Translations under genes and position numbers: made by a program
The notes under the pieces: model-generated
The model's database searches: none
The model's input: only the letters and a program-made list of their open reading frames with translations
What the model was told of the DNA's origin: nothing
Origin: Epiperipatus broadwayi
Lineage: Eukaryota; Onychophora; Udeonychophora; Euonychophora; Peripatidae
NCBI GenBank assembly: GCA_028023455.1
Contig: JAQFVV010012423.1
Location: 4,756,269-4,820,268 of the forward strand
Length of the DNA: 64,000 nucleotides
Reading direction: 5' to 3'
Shown: piece by piece, positions 59,204 through 64,000 of the stretch
Layout of the letters: the number at the start of each line of letters is the position of its first letter
Numbering within the stretch: position 1 is the stretch's first letter

Positions 59204-59668
59204 TAAAAAATAGTCCAAATTTACTTAATTAATAAATTCCGTAGATTTTGTGTGACATTTTTAAGTAGTTTATGGACTATTTTCATTATCTAATTTTAAT
59301 TGAAATCCAAGTTTTGTTACTAATATCAACACAGGTTAGAATATAATACTATATACTAGTCTGTGTGGTTTCCTAATAACTGAATGTTTTAATAGTTTAA
59401 ATAAAATTTGAAATCTTCTAAACATATTTAATAATTAATATTGGAATGAAGAAATACTTCAAAATATAATTACAATTACTGTACTAATACTGTCATCTTT
59501 CAGACATATTATTAGACTTAGTATTGTATTTCACAAAAAAAGATTTTTTGCACAAGAAATTAAAAGACAGAATCACACAAAAAAATGGACCAGCATGTTC
59601 TGTGTGCTATTTTATTTACATTTGTCAGGTTTATATAATCTTCAAAAAACTCATCTCTAGAATAGTTT

Positions 59669-59703
<35 letters not shown>

Positions 59704-59712
59704 TATTATTAC

Positions 59713-59752
<40 letters not shown>

Positions 59753-61815
59753 ATTGTAATGCCACAGTCATTTAGGAATGACTATTCAGTGTCTGTGTGA
59801 TTGGTGATTACATAAAATTAGTACAACAAATGAATTCATTGTGAATGTAAGCAAATTTCCATAGAAATAATGTTAATCATGTAGAATTGAAACTGTTGCA
59901 CAATAAAACTTTGTGACCTTTTTTATAAATATTGATAATGTATAAATATTAATATTTTAAACTACTCTAAATATATTTATTGAAAAACGTAGAGAAATTT
60001 GTGAATGAAGGTGCACATACTCATTTACAAGAAAACATAATTAACATAAAATTAATGCATTAATTTGTATCCCTTTAACTGATAAATTGTTTAAATGTTC
60101 TAACTAGTGGTGATTTTATTAATCTTCATTTTTTTTATTTCATCAAATTTACATCTATATTTTCTTTATTTTTTTTAAGACAAAAATCTCTAATTCTTGT
60201 CCTTCTTATTAAATACTATCTTAGATTTTTTTCTAATTTAATTCAACTTTAATACTTTTTTTATTTCTTCACATTTATCTAACAACAGTGCCAATGTTAA
60301 ACTTAAAAAAAAATAAGTTGTGAATTAAAAAATACCAATATTAACATATTTTTCTTTATTATATTCATTTTTTAAAAAATTAATTTGCTACCTTAAATTT
60401 AAAATCACTCTTACAAATGCTATCACTTTTATCAGATTGAAGAGTAACTCTTTCTATTAAATTTCAAGTAATTGTTTTTAAAAACAAGAGGTTTTTTTTA
60501 GTTGTTTTTTTTTTTTTAATCTTACCATTAAAAAGCAAGTTATTTTACATTTAATCCTTTAAAAATTGATAGTTTTTTTTTTGCTTTTATTTTTATGGTG
60601 GAAACTAAAAATTTATTTTTAAAAAAGTTATTCTCAGCAATTAAAAATTTATTTTAACTAAATGAACGTTTCATAAATTTTTAATGGTGCTAATTTTTAC
60701 TTTAAATCTTTACAATTTTAACAATATTTTTGGCTTGCAGTTGGTTCATTAACTACATTTTACATTAAATCCTAGGAGTAGCCTCATATATAGTATCACA
60801 TCTACATTTTATTTATCTTTGATAATTTCAAATTATACAATTATCTGCAAATAAAGCATTTTTATAATGCCAAAAATATAAAATGGCATTCTATAACTAT
60901 AAAAATTAATGGAGATATTTATTTTTGTAAAATATAATTACAACAATATCATCCTAATAAAATATTGTGTAATATCATGTGATTTTAAAATATAAGTATA
61001 CCAACATGTGATATAGAAAAATATAAGATTTAGATATTTTAGGTTTTTTATGTTTGTAATTATACAAATTATATTAAATAAAAACATTTAACTTTGCTGC
61101 AAATGGTAAAACTAGTGATTTTTAATATTTTATTTAAAATATAATGAACTTGAAATTGTTGTAAACATTTTTGAGTTATTAAATGTTAATTATATTGATT
61201 AGCATCAAGTATCATTGTAAGGTTTACATTGTTGATAGAATCAAGTAAACTCAACTGAGTAAAGTAAAAAAAACTCAGACTAATTTAAAAAAAGCCATTG
61301 CATGCAAGAAGCTACATCAGTGCTTGAATATTATATAATTTCCCAAAATTCTAACAATATTATTAAATTGTTCTTATCAAACTAAAAGCAAAAATAAACT
61401 GTTTTAATGTTTTAGATCAAGATCTGAGAGTAGTTGGCATTATTATAAACATTTTTCTAATTGATTTGATTTTGCTAAAAAAAAATATGCTTCTTCTAAA
61501 TTTCTTTTGACAATAATGGAAAGCATAATCTAACATTAAATTAAATATATTAGTAAGGTTGAGTACTGTATATTTTAATTAATCTCATATAACTAACAAC
61601 TTTCTGAGTATGATTTTTATATTATCTGGCCCTATGGTTTTTTAAAAACTAATTCATATTTTTTGTCACAAACATTCAAAATATTAATGTAATTATAATG
61701 CATTAAGAATCTGAATAAAGCAAATTTTATGGCTTAAAAAGTATTTTGATAAAGATCCCTATGATTAGTTGTGAAATATCCAAGTCACCATCAATATCAA
61801 CAGACTACTGCTTTT
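59204..61815. other. AT-rich intergenic DNA
   Basis: No gene recognised; poly-T/poly-A stretches are dense at 60120-60660. Contains the paired TA tracts at 59669-59749. Confidence 0.45.
59650..59766. repeat. Two (TA)n tracts with flanking inverted words
   Basis: AATAGTTTTATTA and TAAAACTATT flank the first TA tract (59669-59698); ATTACAATT and AATTGTAAT flank the second (59717-59749). Each is a separate palindrome able to extrude as a cruciform. Confidence 0.85.
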
Positions 61816-61816
61816 C

Positions 61817-61951
61817 ATCAATCCTAAATAATAAATTTTATAGCTTGCAAATATATATATAAAGTAAAATCAGTGCATATTTGCATATCAATCCTAAATA
61901 ATAAATTTTATAGCTTGCAAATATATATATAAAGTAAAATCAGTGCATATT
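61817..61951. repeat. 70-bp perfect tandem duplication
   Basis: ATCAATCCTAAATAATAAAT followed by TTTATAGCTTGCAAATATATA through CAGTGCATATTT occurs twice at a 70-bp offset with no differences seen. Very recent compared with neighbouring repeats. Confidence 0.95.
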
Positions 61952-62445
61952 TCTAGCTGAAATTCAAATATAAAATCTTTAACACCTTATCACTACATAT
62001 CTATCAGCAGTGCTACCTGTAAACAAAGATGAAAGTTGAAATTAGCATCACAGGCAAAAGGTTATCTTTTGCCTCTAATATCTTCCATCTAAGCTGCAAC
62101 ATTTTTATATAAATTGAAATGCAGACTTGTTTAACTAATAAACAATGAGTTAAATCAATAATAATCTTAAATTGCTAACAAATATTGAATTTACATATAC
62201 AAAGAAAGTATAATGCAATTGTCATTTTAAATTTTGAAATTTCCCAAATGCAAATATATAAGAAATAGAAAACATATTGCTAGCTGAAATTAAAAGATAA
62301 AATATGTTAACACTCCACCATTACATTTTGTTCAGCAATGCTATTTCATATATATAACGTCTGAATGTACTATCATGGGCAAAATGTAACGAACAGCTTG
62401 TAGTCTGCAATGTTGTATAAATTAAAATTCAGATGTATGTCTTAT
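61950..62445. repeat. Diverged direct repeat, ~325-bp offset
   Basis: A block starting CTAGCTGAAATT near 61954 aligns with one near 62281. Shared features are AATATA/GATAAAAT, TTAACACTCCACCATTACAT-like, a TCAGCARTGCTA segment, GGCAAAA and TAAATTRAAATKCAGA. Substitutions are numerous. Confidence 0.6.
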
Positions 62446-62556
62446 GTATTTGGGTTATAATATTTCAAAGTTTAAAATGACTATTATAGTAGTCTTTCTT
62501 TGTATATGTAAATTAAACATGTTTGTTTATTAGCAATTTAAGATTATTGCTGACTT
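62150..62556. repeat. Inverted repeat, ~90-bp arms
   Basis: About 62155-62245 and 62463-62550 match in inverted orientation (TTACATATACAAAGAAAG against CTTTCTTTGTATATGTAAAT, and AATCTTAAATTGCTAA against TTAGCAATTTAAGATT). It overlaps the direct repeat, pointing to a rearranged or compound element. Confidence 0.75.
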
Positions 62557-62756
62557 AATTTTATGCTTCCTGTTTAAATAGTTTTCAATTTCAATTTATA
62601 TAACAATTTTATAGCTTACAGATATTTTCTCTGTACTATTAAATTCAGACTTTAGCTTTGTTTACATGATAATACTGCAGTAAAATCTTAAAATATATTT
62701 TATATTTGAATTTCATTTAAAAATATTTACTGTATGTGTGTAGGTAGATATGTAAT

Positions 62757-63040
62757 TAGAGCTCAGGATTTTTAGTCTATTTATTCTTTACTCCATCTCA
62801 AGTAATAGATGCACATGACCACACACATGTAAAAAAGATACATAATTCCTAATATATGTATTTTGTGCAGACCCAGCACTCATCAACTGGGTCAGATCAT
62901 AATCTTCCACACATATATACAATCAGTGCTCAGATTATATTAAGATAGAAATTCATAATCCTTTAATGGACAAACTTCACTCTTCTCACTCAACTACCCA
63001 ATCATCCATTTCATTAAAAAACCAACAATGTAAAACTCAA
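62757..63040 (+). repeat. Dispersed repeat R2, copy 5
   Basis: TTAGAGCTCAGGATTTTTAG to about AAAACCAACAATG. It keeps CAGCACTCATCAACTGGGTC and AATCAGTGCTCAGATTATAT of the R2 consensus. Confidence 0.75.
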
Positions 63041-63134
63041 AAATATTTATTGGATTTGATATTGCAATTATAACAATATAGACATTACATCAGTCTAACC
63101 CCTCATGTTATTGGACTATTATGTATATATATGA

Positions 63135-63135
<1 letters not shown>

Positions 63136-63175
<40 letters not shown>
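63136..63175. repeat. (TA)n microsatellite
   Basis: Perfect TA run of about 38 bp between R2 copies 5 and 6. Confidence 0.95.
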
Positions 63176-63179
<4 letters not shown>

Positions 63180-63261
63180 GAAGGGATGCGAAGGATTTAT
63201 ACTAAGATATAATGTAATTCTACAGCAGTATGTAATTTTCTTATAGTGAATATTTTTCATA

Positions 63262-63470
63262 TATGTAATTAGAGAGATTAGAACTCAGAATTTTTCAGTC
63301 TATTCATCCTCCACTCCGTCTCAAGCAGCCAATACACATGATCACAACATGGGAAAAGATAAATGATCTCCAATATATGTATTTTATGGAGAACCAGCTC
63401 TCATCAGTTGAGTCAGATCATAATCGCCCACTCATATAATCAGGGTTCATATTACATATATAGGAAATAT
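63262..63470 (+). repeat. Dispersed repeat R2, copy 6, truncated
   Basis: Same orientation as copy 5, about 505 bp downstream: GAACTCAGAATTTTTCAGTC, then CCAGCTCTCATCAGTTGAGT and ATAATCAGGGTTCATATTAC. The last third is missing before the (GATA)n array. Confidence 0.72.
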
Positions 63471-63498
63471 TCATTATAAGCAAATTATGTACTACTTT

Positions 63499-64000
<502 letters not shown>

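Overview
This window looks like intergenic nuclear DNA from an invertebrate animal. It is very AT-rich (roughly three quarters A+T by eye), has no ribosomal or functional tRNA gene, and I find no credible intact host protein gene. Almost everything recognisable is a decayed mobile element: two LINEs with L1/Tx1-like features, RTE-like LINE ends, a Penelope-like element (PLE) remnant, a complete but dead hAT transposon, a tRNA-derived SINE family, several foldback/MITE-like elements, and microsatellites dominated by (GATA)n and (TA)n. Hammerhead ribozymes together with PLEs, GTF2IRD2/ZBED-like hAT elements and tRNA-Val-like SINEs fit a metazoan, but I cannot name the species.

Layout. 1-11.2 kb: AT-rich DNA with a ~0.63-kb (GATA)n array, diverged tandem duplications near 4-5 kb, a homopolymer-rich block at 5.78-6.15 kb that may be a sequencing artefact, a (TA)n tract and a ~0.9-kb element with terminal inverted repeats (7.66-8.55 kb). 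11.2-12.35 kb: a foldback element and a PLE GIY-YIG remnant. 12.36-31.48 kb: two related, decayed two-ORF LINEs on the minus strand in head-to-tail order. The first (A) is split: ORF2 lies at 12.4-15.6 kb and ORF1 at 23.86-26.41 kb. Between them sit 8.2 kb of unrelated DNA, bounded on each side by tandem ~405-417-bp repeats. The second (B) is contiguous at about 26.55-31.47 kb. 31.5-38.2 kb: AT-rich DNA with RTE-like relics. 38.9-56 kb: a dispersed ~310-bp repeat family (called R2 here), tRNA-derived SINEs, an ~870-bp palindrome, a ~1-kb inverted-repeat element and further copies of the 400-bp repeat. 56.16-59.20 kb: the hAT element with a perfect 8-bp target duplication and a SINE inside its transposase. 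59.2-64 kb: AT-rich DNA, rearranged duplications, two R2 copies and a second (GATA)n array running off the window.

The most interesting system is the ~400-bp repeat family. Each monomer carries a type-I hammerhead ribozyme fold: the CUGANGA and GAAA cores, a short stem II, a minimal palindromic stem III, and a 6-bp stem I whose pairs covary between copies. Tandem arrays occur at 15.65-16.91 kb and 21.46-23.82 kb, the latter with an internal inversion; decayed copies lie at 48.3-48.85, 51.95-52.26 and 55.14-55.33 kb. Most arrays abut (TA)n tracts, as does the PLE remnant. Hammerheads in PLEs and in retrozyme-like tandem repeats are a known class, so the likely reading is a family of self-cleaving repeats, possibly mobilised by PLE machinery, that interrupted a LINE between its two ORFs.
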